Assembly: GCF_032854445.1 (NCBI RefSeq)
Contig: NC_088297.1
Location: forward strand, 21,961,127-22,021,126
DNA: 60,000 bases
Reading direction: 5' to 3'
Source of the DNA: Liolophura sinensis
Taxonomy: Eukaryota; Mollusca; Polyplacophora; Chitonida; Chitonidae
Shown: positions 12,701-25,900 of the stretch, piece by piece
Layout: every line of letters begins with the position of its first letter
How positions within the stretch are numbered: the first letter of the stretch is position 1
Position numbers and translations under genes: made by a program
Notes under the pieces: generated by a model
Seen by the model: the letters and a program-made list of their open reading frames with translations, nothing else
Told to the model about the DNA's origin: nothing
Database searches by the model: none

Positions 12701-13483
12701 TACTTTTTGGAAAAGTAATTATATAGAAATTTTTCACATCTTTAAGATCTAGACCTTGAGATCAGGTTATATCTTGCAGCAAACATTTTATCAGGATGGG
12801 TTTTTAAGAATAGAAAGATTTATATGTCCATGTATAGTCAAACTTTTAATGCTTGTTTTAATCATATTTCACCATAGATTAGTTATTCAAACATTATTAT
12901 GACAATAAATGTAATATTCATGAATACTGAATGTTGTAGGAATATACAGGGTAAAGGTGCCTGATACTTTGAGCAAAGTAAGGGCAGATGAATACAAAGA
13001 CCCACTGTAAAATATGTAAATATAAACACTTTTTGATGTGGGAGTCAGGGCTGATACTGATAAATTATAAAATGTTCTTGCTGAATGGAATTTTCGATAT
13101 AAAGTTGAAAAAAGAAGTTATACTGATAATTAAGTAATAGTCTATGTACTGTGAAACAGACTATATTATAAGGTCATAACAGACAGAAACAAACTAGAAT
13201 AATAATAAAAAGAAAAAAAAAAGTTTGTAATCTACTGATTTCTTCAATACTCTTTTCTGAGTACCATACATACACATTTTTTTCAAAATATGGTAAGATC
13301 TTTAGCTGTTACACACTTAAATATTTCATTTCCTATTTTCTTCCAGAAACAACATAATAATTTTTCCCTTCGAGTGTGTCTCTGTTGGTAATTAGCTGAC
13401 TTTGAAAGCTCCATTCTGGTTTGATGGTGTGACGATGGGTCTCCCTGGATCTTAACGCTGGTTACACTTGCTCTAAGCTTTCC
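9762..13483 (-). other. Repeat-poor region, possible long 3' untranslated exon
   Basis: About 3.7 kb without SINEs or minisatellites (unusual for this window), ending at the poly(A) site at 9756-9761. Its right edge is a pyrimidine run ending TTTACAG (about 13484-13490). Read in phase 0 the next codons are ESLEQV and then a stop, so it could serve as a short alternative last exon plus 3' UTR. It also contains A-rich low-complexity sequence (12283-12372) and a G-run/C-run pair (10341-10429). I see no convincing protein in it. Confidence 0.3.
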
Positions 13484-13849
13484 TGTAAAAAAAAAAAAAA
13501 TGATAAACATGCATTGATGACTCCATTTATTCAAAGGGCCTGCTTGTGTTGACATTATCATTTGCAAAGCTACGAAAACTGACAACATGTAAATATAACC
13601 TGTGGGAATCATAAAGCAGCAGCCAGACTGAAAGTATTCCATTAGCACCCTTACAATTAATGCTCCACCAGCCTGCTAGTGGTGGGCTTCTAGAATGGTA
13701 ACACAGATTGGATATAACCAAGAGACTGCATGGTCACCCAGCTCAACTTTTATCTTCACACCATCGCCAGGTGAATGGTTCATCTCCACTATTGGAATGG
13801 TGGTGAATCGCCAGAAGTGAGGTAGTAGTGAGCTAGTGATTTGACACAG

Positions 13850-14200
13850 ACAGCCTTTGGTGAGCTTGTGACTTGCCATTAGGAACCTTTGGTGAGCTAG
13901 TGGCATGCCACTGGTCAAGATGATCTAGTGGTTTGTCCCTGGACAACCTTTGGTGAACAAGTGACTTGTCACTCCATAAGACGATCTTGTGACTGGACAA
14001 TCTTTGGTGAGCTAGTCGCATGCCACTGGACAATACCATCTAGTGGTTTGTCACCAAGGACAACCTTTGGTGAGATTATGGCATGCCACTGGACAACCTT
14101 TGGTGAGCTAGTGAACGGGCTGTGAACCCTCTTGGTGAGCTAGTGGTTTACCACTAGTGACAACCTTTAGTAAGCTAGTGGCTTGCTACTGAGAGCAAAG
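13850..14200. repeat. Degenerate minisatellite, units of about 30-50 bp
   Basis: Repeated blocks of CTTTGGTGAGCTAGTGGCAT and CATGCCACTGGACAACC with irregular spacing. Frames of 60-80 codons on both strands are products of the repeat. Confidence 0.75.
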
Positions 14201-15415
14201 TCTGGTTCAGCTACTGATGCTACTGCTACTAGATACAGGTTATAAAGACATGAAGAAGATCCCATCACCTTGGTAACAACTGTATATGTCACAAGTTACA
14301 TTATTAACAGCACTATACAGAAATTATTTACGCGAACCAAGCCTTAAACGCACCGACTCGTTACGTTACGTTGGGGTTATGTTCTGAAGAAACAAAAACA
14401 TAACACCAATAAGTATACATGACTTTGTGCTGTTATTTATCTATGTACACCTAGTATTGTTAATACCACCATATATTTTACGCTATTACTGTAATAATAT
14501 TACACATTATGCAAAATACTGTACACATAGAGTGAGTTGTGGTTAAAGCATATTAATGCCCTCATACACATGATTATCTGCGCAATGCATTCTGGGATTT
14601 GATGCCAGGTAAGAATGGATAACTACATGTCCACACAAGTGCTTGTAAAGGCAGTAACTAAGTAGATGTTGCTTATGGTCTTCAAACTCCTCTTTCCAAA
14701 CTAAGAGCAGATACCATGCATTGTTTTATTAGTATATTCTGTGATTAGTGAAACTGCCGAATTTCCTTTACCATACCTTGTTACTCCTATTTTCTTCGGC
14801 TGCTAAGTAAAGAGTCTCGCACTATTTGCTAGGCAATATAATGCTGCAGTTCATTTTCATCACATCAAACTGAAGAAAACTGTTACAATATGGCCACATG
14901 TAACTGCTCAACCCTATTTCTAACCCCAGAATGCATTACAAATTTAAACGGGTGATGCCAATTCATTGCAAGGTTAATACTAGTATGTTTGACGACGTTA
15001 AGTAGATAAGCGTGGAACTCAGCAGAGCGAGACACAGAGGGGATCAGATTACACTGAACAGGAGAACAGGATGGGCAGCGTCTGCAGTGTGGTACATTCA
15101 GAGTTAAGGCAGATCCAGAAGAGTAAACGCAAATCCAGAGGAGTAAACGCAAATCCACAACTCAAAGTAAAGATAGATTCAGCTCTGAGAGTGAAATTCT
15201 GAGAAAAAGCAGATTCAGAGCAGAGTGTGAAATTCAGAGGAAAGGCACATAAACTCAGCTCTTGGTGTAAAACTGAGATTAAAGAAAGATTTACAAGCAT
15301 TTCATGCTGAATCTTACATAAAAGGCAGATACAGAAATGCATGGTATTTAAGAGTAGAATTTCAGTAGAATCAACACTTCTTGTTACATTCAGAGTAACG
15401 GTAGACTCAGTCAAC
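14200..15415. other. Intergenic or 3' flanking sequence, nothing recognised
   Basis: Mostly unique. From about 15110 to 15260 there are loosely repeated 'GTAAACGCAAATCCA' and 'AGCTCTGAGAGTGAAATTC' phrases, a weak, old repeat. Confidence 0.35.
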
Positions 15416-15419
15416 AGGG

Positions 15420-15595
15420 GGAATATGATGATGGAGTGTAGCATTAGCACAGTGCATTGTTGATGGAATATGATGGAGTGTAGCATTAGCACAGTGCATT
15501 GTTGATGGAATATGATGATGGAGTGTAGCATTAGCACAGTGCATTGTTGATGGAATATGATGATAGAGTGTAGCATTAGCACAGTGCATTGTTGA
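15420..15595. repeat. 45-bp minisatellite, four copies
   Basis: Four nearly identical copies of a 45-bp unit containing GGAGTGTAGCATTAGCACAG and TGCATTGTTGATGGAATATG. The second copy lacks one GAT triplet. Confidence 0.9.
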
Positions 15596-16448
15596 CGTAT
15601 TGAAATGTAAGCCTTGGTGTTGTCTGCTGTGATAATAAAAAGTGAGCAATCACCGATACATTTGGCTGCCCAAGGAATTCATTGCTCAAAAACCTGTCTT
15701 TTCATAAGCACTGTAATGATGACTATTTTGAGTACTTGTACTGCATTTAACATGTCACGAGACCTCTGTATATTGTTAACTCTCCTTTGTAATCTGTATT
15801 GATGCAAATAAAATTTGAAAAAATTCTTTTCAAGGTAAAAAAACAAAACAAAATGCTGATCAGCACTCATTTGATACAATCCTTTGTTGAACTGAAATAC
15901 ATTTACATGTGTCAGAACACACAGTATATAACTGTGTGTGACGATTTTCGCAGACACAGACATGGAAATGGGAGTGGCTTTCCAGTGCTTATATTCGCAG
16001 CAGCCAGTAGGAATGTCCCTTTCACTCCACTGGCAGTGAACTGAGTCCAAATCCTAGTGTGACCCACACAGTAAATTTTTGTTATAAAAAAATCATTGCT
16101 CAATTTCTTACAGTACCTTGCATGCAATCAGCAAGAAAAATGTAAAACGTTTTTTCTCTTAGAAGCAAATGCTTTGTCTATTCATGAATACACTTATAAT
16201 GTGTCATGCCTTCTTACTTAAATAGTGGTATAGAATAAAAATCAGTACAACTGAAGTATTGGTATCAAAAAATCAACAAGAAGAGAAAAATAAAATTTCA
16301 CAAATAATAAATTCATGTGTCTTAATTACCTAGACTGAATTATTACCCACTATAGGAAATCTGTTTCTTCTGTATTGTGTACCTACAGCCAGTACGACTA
16401 CAGATACATGCTCAGCATATATAAAAACAACATTCAAACTGACCCAAA

Positions 16449-16695
16449 ACTACACAGCACTGGTAGTCACTACAAACCAGGGCTAATTCATGGAGAGGCA
16501 TATGAGCTATAAAGGGAGACAACTCCATGTACAGACTACACACCACATGTAGTCACCACAGTCTAGGGCCATTTTATGGAGCGGCATCTCAGCAAGACAG
16601 GGAGACAACTACATGTAGACACTACACAGCACTGGTAGTCACTACAGTTTAGGACCAATTCATGAGCTATAAAGGGAGGCAACTACCACTCACTG
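16449..16695. repeat. Three tandem copies of an 86-bp unit in the DCDC2 3' UTR
   Basis: Copies begin ACTACACAGCACTGGTAGTC at about 16449, 16535 and 16621, and each carries an AAAGGGAG(A/G)CAACT motif, a sequence very common in molluscan DNA. The array lies directly downstream of the DCDC2 stop codon on the minus strand, so it is probably transcribed as 3' UTR. Confidence 0.8.
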
Positions 16696-16728
16696 TAAGC
16701 CTGTATATATAGAACTCCGACTTTCTCT

Positions 16729-16983
16729 TTATGACTGGTTGGGACTGGCCTTTAGCTGCCGCCGGGTTCTGTAACCTCTGTAATTGGACTGAATCATGAC
16801 AGCAGCTTTTTCGGCCTCAGCGTCATCAGGATAATTATCTCTGGATGTCCTTCTGTTGCTTTGGCGTTGTCGTTGCTCTTTCCTGGTGCGATACCCTCTG
16901 TAGTGAGATTGTATAGTGAGGGCGGCCTCGTCACGCTCATCCTGCGATGGGCTTATGGATTGGTCGCCTCTTCGGGATTGACG
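16729..16983 (-). CDS. DCDC2: DCDC2 long-form terminal exon 11: two IQ motifs
   Basis: 255 bp, entered in phase 0 after AACACAG and ending at TAA (16729-16731). It encodes 84 residues with two textbook IQ motifs, IQSHYRGYRTR and IQSNYRGYRTR, 40 residues apart (about residues 580-590 and 620-630 of the long form). Each fits [ILV]Qxxx[RK]Gxxx[RK] and sits in an Ala/Glu/Lys helix. IQ motifs bind calmodulin or calmodulin-like light chains. No start codon context precedes the exon and its phase matches exon 10, so I attach it to this gene and not to a separate one. Vertebrate DCDC2 has no IQ tail that I know of. Confidence 0.75.
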   Translation of the reverse strand, partial: RQSRRGDQSISPSQDERDEAALTIQSHYRGYRTRKEQRQRQSNRRTSRDNYPDDAEAEKAAVMIQSNYRGYRTRRQLKASPNQS

Positions 16984-19900
16984 CTGTGTTAGGCAACAAA
17001 CAATGTCGTAAAACACAAATCTAGTGAACAAATTCATATCTTAACAAATACTCTCCCGTTATACCTGTTTCTGGGACAAAAACGCTGCCCATATCATGCT
17101 GCAATTATATCTCTTATTTTTCTTCTTGACAATTCTCAACAAAGTATAACACCAATCAAATAAATAAATAAATAAATAAAAATAACAAATCCTGTAGCTC
17201 AAAGATCAGTTTACAAACTTGGCTGACATTTATAATATTGCTACTCATCAATCACATTATCTTCTATTTAACGACTATTGTTAATTTCTAATATGGACCG
17301 AAAGTTATAAATCTTTATTTTAGTTCATCTTTTAAATCAAGATCTCATTACAAAGTCTCAAAACATTAAAATTATTGGTACAGATTTAATTAAAAAAAAA
17401 AAAAAAGATAATATTACAAAGACATTTATTGTAAATTCTCTGCAAATTTTTTACATCTTTGGGTTCTATATTTTGGGAATTAATTTGAAATATTTAGTTA
17501 TTTATTTATTTGATTGGTGTTTTACGCCGTACTCAAGAATATTTCACTTATACGACGGCGGCCAGCATTATGGTGGGTGGAAACCAGGCAGAGCCGGGGG
17601 AAACCCACGACCATCCGCAGGTTGCTGCCAGACCTTCCCACTTACAGCCGGAGAGGAAGCCAGCATGAGCTGGACTTGAATTCACAGCGACTGCATTGGT
17701 GAGAGGCTCCTGGGTCATTACCCTGCGCTAGCGCGCTAACCGACTGAGCCACGGAGGCCCCCTAATTTGAAATATGAAATAGTTTCAATATTCAGCTGTA
17801 CTCGCTTTAAGGTTTTAAATTCAGAAACAGTTATACATGTAAATACATCTCTCATAATATGATAAGTTATACGTAAAAAAAATCCCCAAAAAATCAGAGG
17901 ATTCTGAAAAAAGACAACAATTTTTGATATCAGAGCAACAGCAACAATCAAATGAAAAAAAAAAAAAATCTAATTTCAAGCTAAAGTAGTGCATCTAATA
18001 AGATGTGCAACATGTAACAAGATGCACCTGGCTGCAACAAACATTCCAAAAAAAACCCCAACACATTGTAAGTAAAAAAATAATAACAAGAATACAAATT
18101 AAAGCAAAAAAGAAAAACATTAATTACTACAAGCAAACCACAGTAGTGCAGATGCATTTAACATGAATGCCTAGAAACAGCCTGATAAATCTACACTATA
18201 CAAATGCGTATCTTGTCATCCGTCACAATTCAGTGTTCTTAAGTTTTCACACCACAAGTTGTCTCCCATGTTGATAGACAGATTGTCAATTTTTGAGAAG
18301 TTAATATCACCGTCTCCATGATATACATGCAAAATGTGACCTCTCACAATTCTCTGTGTGCTTATGAATGACCTGGCTCTTGAACACAAAAACTGGAAAA
18401 TTACAAAAATTATATATAAAAAAAATATGAAAATTTACATGTACATGTCTGATAATGAAATATATAAAAATCAAAAAAAAAAAAAAAACTTGACACTAAA
18501 TATGTACATGTGCTGTATCCTTTTCAGTATTAAAATGAGCAAAATAGAGCTTGCAAGCAGGGCTAGCCTTTCCACTGCCACATGAGTACAAGCAAATATC
18601 AAGGTCGGAGAGTGGGAAGATGGAAGATACAGTGTGTAAAACTGTATTGCTAGCTCATCATAATGCAGATGTCAAAGCACGCTTGCATCTTATTAACAAG
18701 CATCTGTTGAAACCCACAGCCAAAAAGATAAAGAATAACATAGTACAAAAGTCATTATCACCTTCAAAGTTACATGTTGTATGTAGAGCATAACAGGCTC
18801 CGATCACAAAGCCTTTAGAACATGTATGTTGTCAAATAAGTCGTTTCATTTGAGGCCAACTGGCAAAGTAAACCTTTGGAAGATAAAACATGAGAAACAA
18901 TACAAAACCTTAGGCAAAAAAAATTTCACCTGCTTATCACGGACAGTATCAGAGCTAAGTGATATCAATTCTCCAACCTTTTCACCTGTGCTGTAGCCAC
19001 GTTTAAACACTTTCTGAGACACAAATGAACTGCATCTGTTTGATGAACTAAGGTCATTATTTCACATTCCAACAGCTGACACAGAGAATTTTGTTGAGTG
19101 TACATGAAGTTTTAATGAGTGTACCTGCGGTTCAATATTCAATAATACTTCAATTTCAATGAGCAGCCACGTGTAAGTCATAGGGTATTAAACAGCGACA
19201 AAAATACAACTGCAGACACAAGACTGAAACTACATGCAATTATACCAGCTGTACATGTACATCTTTGTAGTTTCAACTTTAAAAAGCTTCCACAATCTCA
19301 ACAATAACCTGAAGATGCAGCTTGTATTAGCGGTGCAAATTTAGCAGGATCTTGAAACAAAAATGCCTTTTTATCAAAGACCTGACAAAATAATGAAAAA
19401 AATCCATATTTCGCTACAAACCTGGGTACATCCAAAACATCTAATTAATATCAAAATTTGGAGAAGTATGTTTGTTCATTCGTGTGTGCATCATCATGTT
19501 GGTCCGGTCGTTGACTGAGCTGTGGAAAGATGAGATTGTATTTGTCGTTCATTCGTGTATGCATCATCATGCTGGTCAGGTCGTTCGTTAACCGAGCTGT
19601 GGAGAGATGAGATTGTATTTGTCGTTCATTCGTGTATGCATCATCATGTTGGTCTGGTCGTTGACTGAACTGTGGAAAGATGAGATTGTATTTGTCGTTC
19701 ATTTGTGTACGTATCATCATGCTGGTGAGGTGGATGACAGAGCTGTGTGGAGATGGGGCTGTATTTGTCGTTCATTCGTGTATGCATCATCATGCTGGTC
19801 AGGTCGTTCGTTGACCGAGCTGTGGAGAGATGAGATTGTATTTGTCGTTCATTCGTGTATGCATCATCATGTTGGTCAGGTGGTTGACTGAGCTGTGGAA

Positions 19901-22900
19901 AGATGAGATTGTATTTGTCGTTCATTTGTGTACACATCATCATGGGGGTGAGGTGGATGACAGAGCTGTGTGGAGATGGGACTGTATTTGTCGTTCATTC
20001 GTGTATGCATCATCATGCTGGTGAGGTGGATGACAGAGCTGTGTGGAGATGGGGCTGTATTTGTCGTTCATTCGTGTATGCATCATCATGCTGGTCAGGT
20101 CGTTCGTTGACCGAGCTGTGGAGAGATGAGATTGTATTTGTCGTTCATTCGTGTATGCATCATCATGTTGGTCAGGTCGTTGACTGAGCTGTGGAAAGAT
20201 GAGATTGTATTTGTCGTTCATTTGTGTACGCATCATCATGGGGGTAAGGTGGATGACAGAGCTGTGTGGAGATGGGACTGTATTTGTCGTTCATTCGTGT
20301 ATGCATCATCATGCTGGTCAGGTCAATGACTGAGCTGTGGAGAGATGAGATTGTATTTGTCGATCATTTGTGTACACATCATCATGGGGGTGAGGTGGAT
20401 GACAGAGCTGTGTGGAGATGGGACTGTATTTGTCGTTCATTCGTGTATGCATCATCATGCTGGTCAGGTCAATGACTGAGCTGTGGAGAGATGAGATTGT
20501 ATTTGTCGATCATTTGTGTACACATCATCATGGGGGTCGGGTCCCACGAACTGTGGGGAGATGAGATTAATTTCTGTCTGTTGAGAACAAATACAAAGTT
20601 AACATGAAGACTGGGAGCGTTACAAGAAAGATGAGCGGTTAGGGGATCAATCATGCAGGTTGTGAACTGGTTAATACAGCATGTGTTAGTGATGAACAGG
20701 TGAGATCTACCTTTTCCTTGCCCCGTTTGCCTGGGTAAGTGGGGTCTGTGATATCTGCCACAGCTTGCATCTCTTCTTTGTTCTTGTTAACAGGTGTGGA
20801 TTGTCTCTTCTCAGGAATGTCGTCATCATCAATGACGTCATCACGGTCAGGGGGTGGAGCTGACTCATGGCCCTCCCTCTGATTGTCATTCATGGGCTGC
20901 TCTGCTGGGAGGAGTGATTCCCTGGAGTCAGTAGATTCCCTTCTGGGCTCTGGGGATTCCTTTCTGTTCTCTGGGAATTCCCTTCTAGGCTCTGGGGATT
21001 CCTTTCTGTTCTTTGGGGATTCTCTTCTTGGCTCCGGAGATTCCCTTAAGGGCGGGGAGTCCCATCTGGTTTCTGGGGATTCCCTTCTTGGCTCCAGGGA
21101 TTCCCTTCTGGGTGGCGAGTTCCATCTGGTCTCTGGGGATTCCCTTCTGGGCTCTGGGTATTCCCTCCTAGGCTCAGGTGATTCCTGTCTGGGGTTGGGG
21201 GATTCATGTGTGGGCTGAGGGCTCTGGTTTCTGGGGCTCAAAATATGAGTGGGTGTGGCCTGGACATTAAGTGAGATACAGAAATGAGACGAAACAGTTG
21301 ACTGTCAGGATCCTTGATTATTATTACATGAAGGGGTGATCAATTATTGAGAAAAAACAACATAGGTTAACTATGCATACATGCACATATTCCAATGTCA
21401 CCACAGAGTGCATAAGTGTGAGCTGTACATGCAGACATGTACATTTGTGTGCTTGCATGGCTTGATCTATCCCAGTTTTGCACACAACTGTTTCTTTGCT
21501 TTTGTGCAAAGTTTCCTAAATAGGCCGAGAAACCTCCTGGGAAGGGTGATTTTTTTACTTTTGAATACATCTATAAAGTTTGTCCCATTCTTCATGATGT
21601 CTTCTTTAAGCATAAGAAAAACAGAATGTTGATCATACTCTTATTACTTTTGTTTCATTCAGCTGCCTGATGCCAGACTTTGTGACAATGCAAAAACAAG
21701 ACCACCAAAAACTTTCTAAGTCCTAAAATAATTCTATACTTCTCAGAAATATATGAATACCTGCAGGTCAGAGAATGCCATGCAATGTCTTAAAGCTTGT
21801 CATCTCCCTATTAACCAGGGATCTATAGCTCTTAATCCCACTGAAAAGGTACACCAGCTTCTGCATGCCACAGAATTGGGAAATGGAAGCTGATAAACCT
21901 ATCCCATATTAATACATCTGCTTATTTATGAGGGTACAATCTTGGAAAAACCAGGGCGAGATGCTACCCTTTTTGCTTGAATCTAGTTTGTATATTGTGT
22001 GTTTTCGGGTGCTGTTTTGCCATTAACATACGCCACTTGTTAACTGTTGTGTGCCAAATTGTGCATTGACAACTCTAAGAACTCCTTTGATCCCAAATGT
22101 AGCAATGGCATGAACCTGACTGTGACCAACAAGCCGTTGTGACATGATCAATCAATGACACAGTGTGTAGACTACTTGCTTGTAAAGAAACACTGGGCTT
22201 GCATATATACATGTGCATGGTGTATGCAAATTATCTTTAGCTTTATGAAGATGTTTGTGGCATAATTAGATGCAACTATGAATTATTGCAATCATTCATA
22301 CAACTAGTCTAGAGCACAGGTCCTGACAGGTAGAAAACGCACATGTAGTTTGTGTGTCTCAGACCTGGTAATAAGAGAGCTTTGTTTTGTAGATGAAAAG
22401 GTTGAAGAATTTGTGAAAATTAGAGCTGACAGATGTGTCAAAAATTAGCTACAGGTACACTGTACACCACACACACGTCAAAATGTATTTAGGGACAGTT
22501 TGCAGTTCACAGCTCATGAAAACTGCAAAAGTTTTGTTCCGTGTAAATGAACGTGATGAAAACAGAACCTTATAGATAATAATGCTAAACTAAACAAGTA
22601 GACAAAGATTCTGTTGAAGAATTACAGTATAATCTGTGCACAACACTCGCAAACACAAAGGAAAAAGCAGTGCAAACAGCGTGCAATAATGTACATTAAC
22701 CAAGGTCCATGAACTACAAGTGTGCAACTCTCAACAGGACTGTGTCTGCTCAACAGCTTTGGTGGGCTGAGTGGCAGGATGTGTCTGCTCAACAGCTTTG
22801 GTGGGCTGAATGGCAGGATGTGTCTGCTCCACAGCTTTGGTGGGCAGGAGGCTATCATACTTGAACGGCAGGATGTAATATAATATCAAACAATTTTTCT

Positions 22901-25900
22901 TGAAAATCATGAATGATGCATGATGGGAAGATGTCTGGTGAGATGTCCAAGACCTGCTGTAATATTCTTCATGCAAGACATTATGAAATCACAAGCGGTT
23001 GTTTTGTTTGCCATCTGTAAATTCATTCTTATTTCAAACTCAAAATAGTTTACAAATGTTTCCTAACACGTATGACATATATGGCTGGTACATGTGATAT
23101 ACTAGCTGCCAGGTGACATTACATAGTCTTCCAGATGAGGTGTTGTCCAGAAGCCATTAGAGCCGTAGACACTAAGCATCACTGGGCTAATTCTGTTTGT
23201 TCCCAACACTTGTAGCTGACAGATCGACAGACATTAGAGGTGCACACTTCTAGCTGCAGGTCACTACACTAAATCTGATATTACTAGTAATACAAGTGAG
23301 CTTTGCCTAGAGAACTGAATCCTATCATGCACACGCCAAATTTCAGCCACTTACCCGTTCATTGCTGTTGCTTCTTCGCTCTTTGGTTGTCCCCATGTCA
23401 TCTTGTCTGGAATGTTCGATTCTCTCCTCCTGTCATTGTAAGAGTTCAAAAACGACCGCAAAATTAAACACAAAATTCTGCATAAATTTTAACCATTCAG
23501 GGGCTCATGTACTACACTCTAATTCTTCAACCTTTTCAACCATCTCTGTAACCAATGTTTTGAAGCATTTTGAGAGAAACATGGAAAGCAGAGAGATAAC
23601 TGGCATAGTTTTACGAAGATTGCATCCTTAGTTTACACAAACAAATCATTTTTAGCGTCATTCTCATAATGCATGTAAGCATGAATTCCAGTGCAAAAAG
23701 TGCTTTAGTCGTGGAAAAGGTTGACGATTTGCAGTAATTAATACATTCACCATAATTAACAGTTTGTTTATACACATGTAGTTATATATACATCAGTGCA
23801 CATCTGATCTATATCATATACAGCCATAATTCATTAAAGTAACAAGAAAACAGTTTATTCCACCTTTTACCCAAGACTCAGATTACAGGGGACCATGAAC
23901 AGAACCATCTTTAATGTCCTGGGTCGGGTCACAGCTAAGACTTTGAGGAAGTTGTAGTTTCCTCACTTGGCGTTCAGCATTAAGGGGATAGTGCAGCGAC
24001 TGGTTGACCCGTATCAGTATAATGGCTTGGGCGGTGCAGCTTTCTCGCCTTTGGTAAGAAGTCTGAGTGAAGCAGCACTACGTAAAAGAGTGGTGGGAAT
24101 CCATCCTGCAACAAGGAGGCGCATTACATGCACTCCAAGGATTCCTTTGTCGTCATATGACTGAAAAATTGTTACGTACGACATTAAAACCCAAGCACTC
24201 ACTCACTCACTCTTTAATGTCAGAGGGTATGTGCTCACCCTCAGGGCTTGACGACGTAGTGCAACTTTGAACATGACAGTGCTATGCAGTTAGTGTACCC
24301 AACACAAATAGATGATTTCACAGGAATAGTGTAGAACAATCTTGATAAACAGGTGACAGAGCGTGCATTATGAGCAACTATAAAATCTGGTCTTCTGAAA
24401 TGGCTCTTGTCAAATCAACATTGTGAATTTTGCTCAGTTGAACACTTCTGACAAAAGTCGAAATCTTCTGTTCAATAAGTACATAGACATCATTTCAGAA
24501 GTTAGAGGAAAAGGCCTCTAAAAATCACTAAATATACCCACTTAAAGGTAAGTATAATATACTTTCATTTAAATTTTTTTTACTTTTTTGTGAAAAGAGT
24601 TAAAGAAGTTCAAACATTTGAATTCTGTGTTGGGGTTTATGGAACATACCATCAGAGTTTAGGAACTCACAGGATGTCACAGGAAGTACTTCCAACTCTA
24701 ATCACAACACTGAATGTTGGAATACTTGTAACTCTTTTTACCCATGAGTAAAAGATAACTGAAATAATGTTCCCAAAAATTCCTTCCTTCTGGTGAACAT
24801 CATGGCATTGGTCTTCAAGCATGAAATGCTCAGCTTTCTATCTCTTAATGTGCACTTCATAGGATGTGTCCTAATGATGATGAAAATTCAAAACTCTCAT
24901 CTCTCATCTTTCATCTTGTGGCATAAAAGATGGCTTTTCATGTGATTGCAATTTTTGTAAATTGCCAGCGGTTAGCATGGAAATTAAGCAGGGTGCTTGC
25001 AATTGTGACGTTAATGGTGATATAATCTGCTTGATCTCCAAAATGAAAATACAACTGTGTATAAATTGCCATGAAAGTTGCTCTTTCATATGCAAAAATT
25101 GTTGAGGAATTATGGTATCATAAAAGTTCATCAATCACAGAACTGGAAAATGTTGTCTTACATGTCAGATATATGTGTAACTATATTTACATGCACTTTA
25201 TTATTTATCTTACATACAATAATCAAATGTACCTGTCCTGTGCATGTCTGTTGTGAATTGCATTTTCCCCCTTAACTTTGAAATGACAAAAAAAACAAAC
25301 GAAAAAAACCACACACAGACGTTTTCATCAGATTCATCAATATCTGTATTATTCAAGCCACAAAGTCTATCCAATCATACAACATGTAACATTCACTCAA
25401 AAATCTGTCCAATCACACAACTCAAAACATTCACACAAAATCTATCCAATCACATAACATGTAACATTCACTCAAAAATCTGTCCAATCATACAACATGA
25501 AACATTCACACAAAATCTATCCAATCACATAACATGTAACATTCACCCAAAAATCTGTCCAATCATACAACATGAAACATTCACACAAAATCTCTCCAAT
25601 CACACAACTCAAAACATTCACACAAAATCTGTCCAATCACACAACTCAAAACATCACACAAAATCTATCCAATCACACAACATGTAACATTCACTCAAAA
25701 ATCTGTCCAATCATTCACAGAGTAACACAGATATGCCATTTAAATACAGCAATTATGTCACAAGGAGTGCAATGACTGGACGCAAATGTCACACAATTAT
25801 AAGATGAATTAAATCCTTACTACAAGTACATAAAACAAGATGTATAACATACAGTTTGCAATGTTGGCAACAGGTTAATGTTCACCATCCTGGAAACACA

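Noticed and set aside
13283-13483. Minus-strand frame after a TTTACAG acceptor (TGKLRASVTSVKIQGD...)
   Set aside because: Its phase does not match the phase-0 upstream exons and the peptide resembles nothing; only the short phase-0 reading is kept as a possibility.
15614-15830. Plus-strand AATAAAATTTGAAAAAA, like a retroelement or mRNA 3' end
   Set aside because: No upstream coding sequence or target duplication could be recognised; it may be chance in AT-rich DNA.
20651-20710. Continuation of the exon 10 open frame past its donor to a stop
   Set aside because: The AAG|GTAGAT donor keeps phase with the IQ exon. The residues beyond look random, although a retained-intron end cannot be excluded.
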